The position numbers were made by a program, and so were the translations under genes. Shown here one piece after another: positions 35,465 to 45,301 of a stretch of 64,000 nt of DNA (position 1 is the first letter of the stretch; the number at the start of each line of letters is the position of its first letter). A model generated the notes under the pieces. The model was not told the DNA's origin, made no database searches, and was given only the letters and a program-made list of their open reading frames with translations. The stretch covers positions 2,294,001 through 2,358,000 of the forward strand of contig OZ242191.1 of the NCBI GenBank assembly GCA_965205915.1, read 5' to 3'. Source of the stretch: VXMO01 sp965205915 (lineage in GTDB: Bacteria > Chloroflexota > Dehalococcoidia > UBA6926).

Positions 35465-37380
35465 CGTGTCTCCGCTTTTAGGACAAGCAGGGAAAGAGGC
35501 GGGAGCATCAATGAAATGGAATGTTCGCGACCCTGAGCCGGTTCCGGGGATGCAGTAATTCGCCCCGGGTTCCCTTCACCGTTGCCGCCAAACTCCTCTG
35601 CGCTGCTATTCACTATTTCCAACCAATCGCCATCATGTGGAACGCCGATACGGTAGCTACGGCGGGCCGTCTGAGAAAAGTTGCAGACCGCAACCACGGA
35701 ATCGTCGCTATCTGCGGAATGTCTCAGGAAGGCGAGAATGCTTGATTCCGCATCGGTGGCCTCGATCCACTCGAAACCTGCGGGATCGCAGTCCATCCGG
35801 TGAAGCGCCGGTTCCGACACGTAAACGCGATTGAGGGCGTTCACCCAGCGAAGGACACCGGCGTGGTTTGGTTGATCTTGAACCGACCATTCCAATTGGC
35901 CATCGTGGTTCCATTCCGAGGGTTGCCCAAACTCGGCGCCCATGAAGAGTAGCTTCTTGCCCGACAGAACGTATTGATACCCCAGCAAAAGGCGCAAATT
36001 GTCGAATTTGCTCCGGCTGTCGCCCGGCATCTTTTCAAGCAAGGACCCTTTGCCGTATACCATCTCATCATGGGAAAGTGGCAGCATGAAATTCTCGTTG
36101 AACGCGTATACCTGACGAAACGTGAGCTCTCCATGATGGAATTTCCTGTATTTGGGATCGCGATGGAAGTACCGGAGTGTGTCATTCATCCAGCCCATAT
36201 CCCATTTCAGCCCGAATCCCAAGCCGCCGACATGGATCGGTTTCGACACCATGGGCCATGCGGTTGACTCTTCAGCAATGCTCTGGGCATCCGGAAAGGC
36301 AAGGTACACCGCCGTGTTCAATTCCCGCAGGAAATGGACGGCCTCGAGGTTTTCCCTGCCTCCGTTCACATTGGGAGTCCACTCGCCCTGCGAACGCGCG
36401 TAGTCGAGGTACACCATTGACGAGACGGCATCGACCCTGATCCCATCAACGTGGTACTTGTCGAGCCAGAAGAGGGCGCTTGAGATTAGGAATGACCTCA
36501 CTTCACCACGTCCGAAATCGAAGATGCTGGACTTCCACTCGGGGTGATAGCCTCTCTGAGGATCGGCATGTTCGTAGAGCGGGCCGCCATCCATGAGTGA
36601 CAATCCATGCCGGTCGGTCGGGAAATGCGCCGGCGCCCAATCGAGGTAGACCCCTATTCCGGCTTGGTGAAACGTGTCGATCAGGAACATGAAGTCGGCG
36701 GGAGAACCGAAGCGGCTCGTGGGGGCAAAATACCCGGTTGCCTGGTAGCCCCATGAGCCGAAGTACGGGTGCTCCATCACGGGTAGAAACTGCACGTGAG
36801 TGAACCCGTTCTCCTTCACGTAGGGCACAAGACGGTCGGCCATCTCCACATACGTTAGAGATCGATTCCCGTCCTCAGGGTCCCGCGCCCAGGACCCCAG
36901 GTGCGCTTCATAGACCGAAATGGGGGACGAGAGCGAGTTGTGAGCGCCCCTTGCCTGCATCCAGTCCGCGTCCCCCCACGTATATGCAAGATCCTGCACG
37001 ACCGAGGCTGTCCGGGGCGCCACCTCGTGTAGGAACCCAACAGGGTCCGACTTGTCCACGCTAAGGCCATAGCGTCGCGATACTATGTTGAACTTGTAGA
37101 CAGCTCCCGCGCCCACCCCGGGGACAAAGCCTTCCCACACCCCCGATGATGTTTGCACACTGAGCGGGTTCGCTTCGACCTGCCATTCGTTGAAATCTCC
37201 GATAACTGATACCCGCTCCGCATTTGGGGCCCAAACTGCAAAATACACGCCGTCATGGTTGCCCAGTTTTCCCGGATGCGCGCCCAGTTTCTCATACAGG
37301 TTGTGGAGTTGGCCGTCCTTAAACTGCTGAATGTCTTTGTCCGACATGATAGGAGGAGACTCCGGCGAGCAAGAGGTCAT
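35461..37380 (-). CDS. glgB: 1,4-alpha-glucan branching enzyme
   Basis: This 639-residue GH13 enzyme makes alpha-1,6 branches in glycogen. The N-terminal CBM48 domain (YFAVWAPNAERVSVIGDFNEW) precedes the catalytic barrel: YEAHLGSWARD, VYLDWAPAHFPTD, DGIRVDAVSSMVYLDY (nucleophile), AEESTAWPMV (acid/base) and PLSHDEMVYGKGS. The length is normal and this is the only intact member of the operon. Its ATG at 37380 overlaps the true malQ stop as ATGA, and its stop overlaps the treZ start as TTGA, so it was part of a coupled operon. Intactness while neighbours are broken may mean it is still under selection. Confidence 0.95.
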   Translation of the reverse strand: MTSCSPESPPIMSDKDIQQFKDGQLHNLYEKLGAHPGKLGNHDGVYFAVWAPNAERVSVIGDFNEWQVEANPLSVQTSSGVWEGFVPGVGAGAVYKFNIVSRRYGLSVDKSDPVGFLHEVAPRTASVVQDLAYTWGDADWMQARGAHNSLSSPISVYEAHLGSWARDPEDGNRSLTYVEMADRLVPYVKENGFTHVQFLPVMEHPYFGSWGYQATGYFAPTSRFGSPADFMFLIDTFHQAGIGVYLDWAPAHFPTDRHGLSLMDGGPLYEHADPQRGYHPEWKSSIFDFGRGEVRSFLISSALFWLDKYHVDGIRVDAVSSMVYLDYARSQGEWTPNVNGGRENLEAVHFLRELNTAVYLAFPDAQSIAEESTAWPMVSKPIHVGGLGFGLKWDMGWMNDTLRYFHRDPKYRKFHHGELTFRQVYAFNENFMLPLSHDEMVYGKGSLLEKMPGDSRSKFDNLRLLLGYQYVLSGKKLLFMGAEFGQPSEWNHDGQLEWSVQDQPNHAGVLRWVNALNRVYVSEPALHRMDCDPAGFEWIEATDAESSILAFLRHSADSDDSVVAVCNFSQTARRSYRIGVPHDGDWLEIVNSSAEEFGGNGEGNPGRITASPEPAQGREHSISLMLPPLSLLVLKAETR

Positions 37381-39345
37381 TCGGCAGCTTCCCGTCTCGA
37401 TCGCGCCAACCGGAGGAACATGGATCGAACGTCGTCGCTTGAACGAATCTCTTCAAGGCTGCGAGAGGATTGCCGTCGCCAATTCGGCTGTTCATCGCCG
37501 GTTCCCGGAACGTTTTGCGGCTCTAGTTCAAGCCAAATATCCTCAAGGTTCACCAACACGAGCGCCGCGGGGGGACTCCCCAAGTGAGTCGACCAAAGCC
37601 TGGTGAGCGAGCGCAGGGGAATCAGACCCGATCAACGAGCTGACGAGAGAGATCGCGTTCCTCCGTATGCCGCGCTCCTCATCGCTCCGCTCCGGATTGA
37701 TGAGTCCCAAATCCTGGCGGTCATCTATATCCATTCCCCGCCACCACCGTGCGAATGGCGGCGTGTCGTGTGTCCCTATGCTTGCCAGGGATCCCTTGAC
37801 GGGAATTGGAAGACGCTTCTCCGTGTTTCGCAAGTCAAACTCGCTGACGAACATGCCCCTCACGCCATGCTCCTTCATCGCCTTCGGGATGTGTTTGGGC
37901 ACCGTTCCCAGGTCTTCGCCAATCAACATGGTCTTGTGGCGGTGGGACTCCAGGCTCAACACTGCGTAAAGCTCTTCCGCCGGATATTCGACGTATGCGC
38001 CCTGATCCATTGGAAACCCGTCAGGGATGTAGTACATGCGGTGGAGGCCCATGATGTGGTCAAACCGAAGCACGGACGCATGACGCATCTGCCAACTCAG
38101 CGATGCCCTCAAGTACTCAATTGCCCTGTCGCGGATTGACCGCGGTTTGAGCGCCTGAAAGCCCCAGTGCTGGCCATCGTAGAAGTCGTCGGGAGGAGCG
38201 CCTGCGGACGCGCCGGTCACGAATTGGTCCGGAAATCGCCAGCTATCGAATCCTCTTGCATGGACTCCAATGGGGTAGTCCAGGTAAAGCCCTGCAGACC
38301 TCTCCGCTACAGTGGCCAATTGGATGTCGGCCTGCCATTGCCCATACACGTGAAACTGCGCGAGCTCGTTGAAGGACTCGCCGTACAGCGGCGCCATCTC
38401 CTCGGCCGGCCTACTCCACGGCTCGCCAATGATCGATGATGCCGCCCGGAACTTGCAGTAGTCCGCCATGCCCAAATGGCCGTTGGCGAATTGCTCCATT
38501 GCGGCCCTCGACTCGGGATTCGTGTGCGCGGTGCTGGCCGCTGCTGCAATCGACCGCCGCTTGACGGCATACGCCTCCTCGTAGTCGATCAGCCGGATTC
38601 CGGCGCCGTCTTTAGGCGTCGAGAGGCCGGCGCCCGAGCCGGTGTCTACGTACAGTTCATTCCATGCTAGCCGCGACACCGGAGCGTAGGGACTGGGATC
38701 CATCACGGGTTTCTCAAGGAAGCCCGCCAATAAAGGCAGCGTGCCTATGAGGCCATCCCCCAACTCCTTCAGCCATGCCCCAAGCTCCGCCAAATCGGTC
38801 AGATCCGCCATGCCCGGGTTTCGTTGAGAGTGCAGGGCGTATAAGGGCAGGAAACCGATCCACCGACGCCGTGGATCCGTCCATGCGACACGGGGCGCGC
38901 ACAGTACGGTAGACGTGCTCTCGGTCGCGCCTACTCGCACGTGCAGTTCGTGATAACCGAAGGGCAGATCGCCGGGAGTGCTAAGGAGTTGCAAACCTTC
39001 GCCGCCGTTCCGTGGCGACAAGACAAGCTCGATGGTTTCCCCGGACTCGAGAACCAACATTGCCTCGGGCCGATCCATATGCTCAGCCGCGGTGATGTCA
39101 ATGGTGGTTGCCGCGCCGTCCCACACGACGATCACCGGCGTTGTCAGCCTCGTTTCCGCGTTTCGGCGCTGGGCCAGCAACTTGTCGGCCTGTTCAGGCG
39201 AATCAATATCGACGCCAAGCGTGCGCAAAACGGCCATGAGCGTTTCCGCGGATGGGTCTCGGGAAATCCCGCGCGCATCTTCGTACGTCATAAGCACTCC
39301 AAGATGGCGGGCAAGCCTGCCAAGGGCGGATGTCGGAAGGGTCAC
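37377..39345 (-). pseudogene. malQ: 4-alpha-glucanotransferase (amylomaltase), frameshifted near the 3' end
   Basis: MalQ transfers maltodextrin chains and frees glucose. The protein is the long form with an N-terminal beta domain: LARHLGVLMTYEDARG near the start, then RRWIGFLPLYALHSQR, YLDYPIGVHARGFDSW, LRFDHIMGLHRMYYIP (nucleophile Asp), LIGEDLGTVP (acid/base Glu) and GTHDTPPFARWW. The frame ends wrongly at 37543 (after DSLGESPRG), but the genuine C-terminus, ALVLVNLEDIWLELEPQNVP, continues in another frame to TGA at 37377. A one-base change in the GGGG or CCCCCC run near 37570-37580 explains it. The suggested start is GTG at 39345; the frame runs on upstream into treS sequence. The lesion is outside the catalytic core. 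Confidence 0.8.
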
Positions 39346-40690
39346 ACTTCGTCCCCAATGAGACGAATGATGCTTATCAGGGGAACGAGAACCCAGTCGG
39401 GCCTGTTGTTGAGATCGTAACTGACCTCGCGGATTGGCCCTGGAGAATCCCCCATTGCGATCACCGCTCCACTGCATTGGCGTGCGCACCCCTTGGCGGT
39501 CTCCCAGGTAAACGTTGACCCCCATCCCGATCTCGTCGCCGTAGTACAGCACCGGAGCGCCCGGCATGGAGAAGAGCAAAGCATTCATCAGTTGTATCTG
39601 GCGAAGGTCATTCCCTAGCAGCGGAGCAAGCCGCCGCCGGATGCCGAGGTTGATCCGTGCCTGCGGATCATGCGCATAGACGCGATACATGTAGTCACGC
39701 TCTTCGTCGGTGACCATCTCAAGTGTCAGCTCATCATGGTTTCTCAGGAACATTCCCACTGAGCGTTCTCGGGAATCTCCGGGGTCTGGCGCAGGATATC
39801 AATGATGGGAAAGCGGTCCTCCATCTGAATTGCCATGAAGAGCCGCGGCATAACCGGAAAGTGAAACGCCATATGGCACTCATCGCCGTCGCCGAAGTAC
39901 TTCACGGCGTCTTCGGGCCACTGGTTCGCCTCAGCAAGCAGCATCCGATTCGAGAACTTGGCGTCAACGTGGGCGCGCAAACTCTTCAGGAATTCGTGGG
40001 TTTCCGGCAAGTTCTCGCTGCTTGTCCCTTCGCGCTCAAAAAGGTACGGCACGGCATCCAAACGGAGGCCATCGACTCCCATGCCGAACCAATAGTCCAC
40101 GAGGCGAAATATTTCTCTGCGGACGGAGGGGTTATCGAAGTTGAGATCGGGCTGGTGATGGAAGAAACGGTGCCAATAGTAGCTCTTGGCTACGGGGTCG
40201 AAAGTCCAATTCGACGGCTCAAAATCCTCCAAGATGATCCGGGCTTCGCTGTACTTGGACGGATCGTCGCTCCACACGTAGTAGTTGCGATAGTTGCTTC
40301 CGGCCGGGGCCGTTCTGGCTCGCTGGAACCACGGTGCTGGTCTGAGGTGTGGTTGATCACCAATTCTGTTACAACTCTGATTCCCCGCAAATGGGCCTGG
40401 CGCAGGAACCGGCGGAAATCGGCCATCGTTCCGTATGCAGGATTGATCGTTCGATAGTCGGTAATGTCATACCCGTCGTCGCGCAACGGCGATGGGTAAA
40501 ACGGCAACACCCAAATGGCCGTTTTGCCCAGGTCCTGCAGGTAGTCCAGCTTCTCTGTTGACCCGTTGAAATCGCCAATGCCGTCCTCGTTGCTATCCAG
40601 GAACGTGCGGACATGAACCTCGTAAAAAACGACGTCCTTGAACCACAGGGGATCATCGGAAAGCGGGTATGCCTCTGACCGTTCAGTCAA
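39346..40690 (-). pseudogene. treS: Trehalose synthase, two frameshifts and missing C-terminus
   Basis: TreS interconverts maltose and trehalose. Three pieces are visible. From 40690: DPLWFKDVVFYEVHVRTFLD and ELVINHTSDQH. A one-base loss (CACCCG read as CACCG, near 40330) shifts to RNYYVWSDDPSKYSEARIIL, DGLRLDAVPYLFEREG and LLAEANQWPEDAV. A second loss (GGGG to GGG near 39757) shifts to MFLRNHDELTLEMV and YGDEIGMGVNVYLGDR. After GFSRANP (about 39430) the family's last ~150 residues are missing, and the frame runs directly into malQ. The start is TTG at 40690, overlapping the glgE end. Confidence 0.82.
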
Positions 40691-42022
40691 TGAGCCCTCC
40701 CGGCTTCGCTTGAGCGGGTCGCCTGTGGATTGCGAGTTTCATGCCGTACGAGCCGGGGTGTACACGAAAAATGTGTGCGGGAAAAACCTGCGGATCAAGC
40801 TCTACATAGTTCCGGCCGCCATCCCAATCGTACAACCTGTCGCTAATCAGGTCCTCGACCTGGTACCGGGAGCCGGGGTTCCACGCCGACGGCGGCAACA
40901 TCAAGGTTGACCCAGCCGGATTGTGTGTACTCGTGATCAAGGTTGACGACAGTAAGGATAACGTTCGATCCCACAGTGTCGCGCTTGCTGTATGCGATGA
41001 TCTCCGGATTGTCGGTCCGGTGGAAGACAAGCGAATCGTTGCGATGGAGGGCGCCGTTGGTTCTCCGCACCGCGTTAAGGCGAGTTATCAGCCCGGTAAG
41101 ATTGTCTTCTTGTCGATCCACGTCCCAACGCCTGATTTCGTACTTCTCGGAGTCCAGATATTCCTCGCTTCCCGGAGCCACAGGAGTATTTTCCATCAGC
41201 TCGAAAGCGGGGCCATACACTCCATAGCTTGCGCCCAGCGTCGCAGCCAAAACCAGCCGCGCAATGAACGCCGACCTGCCGCCTGTCTGCAAACTCTCGT
41301 GCAGTATGTCGGGGGTATTGGGCCGGAGGTTAGGGCGGAAATATTCCGCGACCTCTGTATGGGTCAACTCCTTCAGGTACTCTTCAATATCGCCTTTCTC
41401 GGTGCGCCAGGTGAAGTACGTGTAGGATTGCGAAAACCCCAGCTTCGCCAGCCGATTCATCACTTTGGGGCGAGTAAAGGCCTCAGCCAGGAACACAACC
41501 TCAGGGTGGACGGCCTTCAGCCCCCGAATCACCCACTCCCAGAATGCGAACGACTTGGTGTGAGGGTTGTCCACGCGGAACACACGAACACCGTGACCGA
41601 TCCAATTACTCAAAGATGCTCTTGAGCTCTTCCCAAAGCCCCCGCCAATTCTCGCACTCGAAGTCGAACGGGTAGATGTCCTGGTACTTCTTGGGCGGGT
41701 TCTCCGCATATTGGATGGAGCCGTCAGGCCGGTGTCTGAACCAGTCGGGATGCTCCGTAACGTACGGGTGGTCGGGTGAGCACTGGAAAGCGATATCCAG
41801 AGCGATAGTCAAACCCCTCCGGTCCGCCTCTTTCACCAAGAGATAAAAATCCTCGATCGTGCCCAGTTGAGGGTGAATCGCCTTGTGCCCGCCCTCGGCA
41901 GAACCGATGGCCCATGGACTGCCAACATCGGTGTCCGTAGGATTCAGCGTGTTGTTCTTCCCCTTGCGGTACATGTCGCCGATGGGATGAATCGGCGGCA
42001 AATACAGTATGTCGAAGCCCAT
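40683..42022 (-). pseudogene. glgE: Maltose-1-phosphate maltosyltransferase, truncated and frameshifted
   Basis: GlgE extends alpha-glucan from maltose 1-phosphate. The visible part begins at GFDILYLPPIHPIG, which is about residue 220-240 of full-length GlgE; the N-terminal domains are gone and nothing replaces them up to 42155. GSPWAIGSAEGGHKAIHPQ and YAENPPKKYQDIYPFDF follow. A one-base shift after LWEELKSIFE moves to WIGHGVRVFRVDNPHTKSFAFW, FLAEAFTRPKVM and LGFSQSYTYFTW. A second shift in a CCCC run near 40880 leads to YQVEDLISDRLYDWDGGRNY and PAHIFRV. It was the first gene of the alpha-glucan operon. Confidence 0.85.
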
Positions 42023-42154
42023 CTATCCGCCTCTTTCCGTCTGGGACATGGTACTAGCGAACGCGGGTGCGGCAGGCGGAACGAGATTTTCGCCCTGTAA
42101 CGGTCCTGTATTCCCAGCCAATTGCTCCGGCGCTCGCGTCGTTGTTTTAACCGA

Positions 42155-43561
42155 CTAAATGGTTCCTTTGACAGAGGCCCGGCGGCGGTTGCGACGGACG
42201 CGAATGGTCACGAAGGAGGCAGCAATCAGGAGTACCCCTGCGAGGCCGCCCGCCATGGCCGTGAGAATCCAGCCAGTGCTATCACCAGAGCTTGAATCGC
42301 CGCCAAGGATTTTGTCGGCAAATATGGATGAAGATCCGTCTAAAGCAATCTCTGGGCCGCCTCTCCTGGCGTTGCTCTGCCCGATCACTCCAACGGCATC
42401 CACAGGGATTCCCAGTTGCGCCAGCAGGTCCGGCAACGCAGCCGCAACGCGCTGCGCATCGTCCGCCCAAACATGGATCGTAGTGCGAACCGTCGAATAG
42501 ATTTTCCCTCCATCCCCACTTTCGGCCTTTTGCAAATCAATCAGTGGGTATAGAGTTACCTCATAGCCTTCGTAATTGGTGCCGATCCTTGTCCCTAGCA
42601 AACCGATTGTGTTGCCGGACGAGACCGCGAACCGATTCAGGATCTCTGCCCATCGTGCTAGATCATAGTAGCTGTATTCTACGGGCACTACTATGATCTC
42701 GACAGCCTTAGGTCTTCTGGAATATGTGTTCCTGAATTCATCATAGCAGCGGCGGCCAGGCGTGTCATAGCAAGGCAGCAGTTTCTGTTTCAATTCTTCA
42801 AGTTCCACGACGTCATCTGGGGGGTTCTTGACTTCAAAGCAATATCCGCTGAAGTCAAAGCCATTTATACCCAAAACACCGAGGCCCGGATACCGACTTT
42901 CCCAAATGTCCACAACATCGATATTCGTCATATCGACGTCCGATACGTCAAAACGGCCTGAGCGTGTTTCTGATCTGACGCCCCTTTCGCTCGTTCCGGA
43001 AGCGACGACCGGCCACAGCTGCCTCCATGACGCCCAGCCGGGGTCTTGGAGACGCGCCGCATCGCCGCCGCTTTTCAGTCTGATGTCGCCGTATGGACTC
43101 GACCACGGGATCATATTGAGGTTGTAAAATGAAAACGAGACCATACATCCATAGATAGCCTCAAAGCCATCCAGATCTCTGATGCAAAAATTGTAAGAGG
43201 TGGAGTCAAATGTCGGGGGGAACACTACTTGATCCGCGTGGTCGGCGCCAAATTCGGTAGCCTTTTCCCGCAGTGCCTCCTCTAGCCCTCCTTTGCTACC
43301 GCCTTCAGGGAGAGCATAGTAAACGTGTAGTTGCGGCCCTCCTCCCAGATAAACACCCTGCACCTCGATTAACCCGTCGCGCTGAACTTCCTCCAGCGCG
43401 TAACAGTGCGCCGGGTCTGCGGACAATGCTCCGTTCCAGCAGTCCCCAGGTGGGTCGGCCGCTTGGACGACGGAGTAGGAGTAGAGGTTCATGATCACAA
43501 TTGCCGCCGCAGATATCAACACGGGCAACCATCGCGGATGACGCAGTACGGCCACTATCAT
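42155..43561 (-). CDS. Membrane-anchored extracellular protein of unknown function
   Basis: This 468-residue protein has an N-terminal signal or anchor (residues 8-34, RWLPVLISAAAIVIMNLYSY) and a C-terminal transmembrane segment near 430-455 (STGWILTAMAGGLAGVLLIA) followed by a basic tail RVRRNRRRASVKG, a type I topology. The exterior contains paired Cys residues, suggesting disulphides, and segments such as YYDLARWAEILNRFAVSSGN. I do not recognise a family. It lies between the damaged glucan operon and an FN3 remnant. Confidence 0.7.
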   Translation of the reverse strand: MIVAVLRHPRWLPVLISAAAIVIMNLYSYSVVQAADPPGDCWNGALSADPAHCYALEEVQRDGLIEVQGVYLGGGPQLHVYYALPEGGSKGGLEEALREKATEFGADHADQVVFPPTFDSTSYNFCIRDLDGFEAIYGCMVSFSFYNLNMIPWSSPYGDIRLKSGGDAARLQDPGWASWRQLWPVVASGTSERGVRSETRSGRFDVSDVDMTNIDVVDIWESRYPGLGVLGINGFDFSGYCFEVKNPPDDVVELEELKQKLLPCYDTPGRRCYDEFRNTYSRRPKAVEIIVVPVEYSYYDLARWAEILNRFAVSSGNTIGLLGTRIGTNYEGYEVTLYPLIDLQKAESGDGGKIYSTVRTTIHVWADDAQRVAAALPDLLAQLGIPVDAVGVIGQSNARRGGPEIALDGSSSIFADKILGGDSSSGDSTGWILTAMAGGLAGVLLIAASFVTIRVRRNRRRASVKGTI

Positions 43562-43617
43562 CGTTTGCCGACTTAGTTTTTCCTCTATCCTTTTCTCCTT
43601 CTCCCTCGCGTCCTGCC

Positions 43618-44067
43618 CTACGGCTCGGCCCGAACAAAGTTCGACACGCCGCTTAGACCTGAACTGTTGATTGCCTTGACGCCGTACACATGTGGGACTC
43701 CCGGCGTCGTCGCGGAATCCGTGTATGCCGTTGTCGCGCTGCCGGTGTCCTCCATATAGACGAGCAGAGTCTGTTCGTCCTGTGTGGGCCGCCGCCGCCG
43801 CAAGATCTGGTAGCCGGTGATCGAATCATCGCCAGAGTCGTCCCACGTCAGCGCGACGGAACCATCGGAATTAACCGTGGCCAGCAGGTTGAGCGGGGCC
43901 GCAGGCGGCGTGTCAGGCACATCCTCAACCGTAATCAAAACTGTCGCCGTGTCAAAGACCGTGTCGACGGCAGTGGTTCCGTCAATTGCCTAAACAGTCA
44001 GCGAGTAGGAGAACGCGGTCTCAAAGTCCAACCCCGCCGCCACCGTGATTTCGCCGTTAGATTCCAT
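43618..44067 (-). pseudogene. Remnant of a cadherin/FN3 surface protein
   Basis: One frame from ATG 44067 reads ITVAAGLDFETAFSYSLTV, an in-frame TAG (43990-43992), AIDGTTAVDTVFDTATVLIT, and then a fibronectin type III domain (PPAAPLNLLATVNSDGSVAL to NSSGLSGVSNFVRAEP). The first part is the end of a cadherin-like repeat, and CAG to TAG at a Gln in TVQAIDG explains the stop. It is the 3' end of a larger protein whose 5' part is missing. Confidence 0.7.
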
Positions 44068-44545
44068 AGCTCACTCCCGCGCCACCCCCGCCCGCGTGTG
44101 CTTCGTGCCCACTCAACTTCAGTTGGCCGGGCCTCCAACACTTTATCTCGGACGGAGCACTGATCTCGCATACTTGGCGACCACTTCCCCGTAATCTTCC
44201 TCTGTCGCCAAAATGGCGTCTAGAAGGAGTTTTGCCCAGCGTGGTCAGCGAAGGTATCGGCATCGTCGATGTAACGCATCACGATTGTTTGGTACGCCAA
44301 GTTAGGGCCGTTACTTTTCTCCGACGTGATCGCCGCTACGTCACCACTAGCCGGTCGGAACAACTACAGTTTTTCGCCTCATCACAGACGCTTGGTGGGG
44401 CCAAAGATTGGTACAAACACGCTGCGCCTCGAAGCTGCGGTTACCGAGCGACTAGTCGCATGATACGATTCTCTTTTCCTTGCCACATTCACTACAAAAG
44501 CGCATTCACGTCTGGATTCAGTCCCACGACCGCCTGAGGGCTTTA
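44068..44545. other. Gene-free stretch
   Basis: No gene or repeat that I can support. A 32-residue minus-strand frame (LLLDAILATEEDYGEVVAKY, near 44160-44250) looks protein-like but has no start context. Confidence 0.4.
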
Positions 44546-45301
44546 GTGGCACGATTTTCCTGGCTGTCGGTCGCATGGCGCACTCTGTCATACATCAGGC
44601 GATGCCTCTTCTCGCGGCTCACCTTGGCATGACTCGTTGCGGGTGCCCTCGTTATTGGCGCTAACGTGGCGCCACCAATGCCTGACTTGCCGGAGCCGCG
44701 CGATGTAGGGTCCATTCTGGGGACCCTGTTAACCGCTCAAGCGGCGATCGCGGCGCTCACTCTAGCCGTTACTCTCTTCATGATGCAAGGGGTAAATGCT
44801 AAAGGCGATGTCGACGACCGCATGTATCGAGAATACATCCGGCGTTCCTGGGTACGGAATATCCTCTGGGCGAGCCTGCTTGCTGTGGGAACTACTGGCG
44901 CACTCCTTCTGGTCGGCGAGCTTATCAGAGGAGAGCTGGCGACGGCAGATCTCGAGCCGGAGCTACGCAACCTCGTTCTTGTCGCGGGGGCGGCATTCAT
45001 CCTCAACCTTGTGCTTGCAGTAGTTCTTTTCGAAAGAGCAATCCTTCACTCTGGGCCGGAGCAGTGGATGGCCCTGCGGCGGAATGTCCACAACAACGAT
45101 GTGCGCGAAGCAGTCCAAGCTTTCTTGGGTCGAGCGCGCCGCGCTCTTGACGCCCGCGTGGCAAATGCATCCGACTTAATAACCCTGTTTCCCGACCGTG
45201 GTGAAGAATCGGCCGATGAGGCAATTCGCGCTCTGCTGGATCATGCGTGCAGGGCGATGACTTCCGCGGCATCGTCCTTGGTGATCGCGCCCCGGAAGTA
45301 A
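44546..45301 (+). pseudogene. Membrane protein, in-frame TGA and 3' end lost under the neighbour
   Basis: From GTG 44546 the frame encodes ARFSWLSVAWRTLSYIRRCL, then TGA at 44630-44632, then LVAGALVIGANVAPPMPDL and two more transmembrane segments (AQAAIAALTLAVTLFMMQG; NILWASLLAVGTTGALLLVG; LVLVAGAAFILNLVLAVVLF). The TGA falls inside the first transmembrane segment (LTLA-x-LVAG), where Trp (TGG) would fit. The frame ends at 45301 after overlapping the convergent protease gene by 61 bases, and its last 20 residues look like antisense of that gene. It was probably cut at about 45240. If translation starts at GTG 44666, a 211-residue product remains possible. Function unknown. Confidence 0.55.

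Noticed and set aside
44160..44250. 32-residue protein-like minus-strand frame
   Set aside because: Bounded by stops, no start or ribosome site, and no family match.
31974..44632. Genome-wide reassignment of TGA to Trp
   Set aside because: TGA ends many intact genes here and forms ATGA/TTGA overlaps between coupled genes, so it is a normal stop; mutation or error explains the few Trp sites better.
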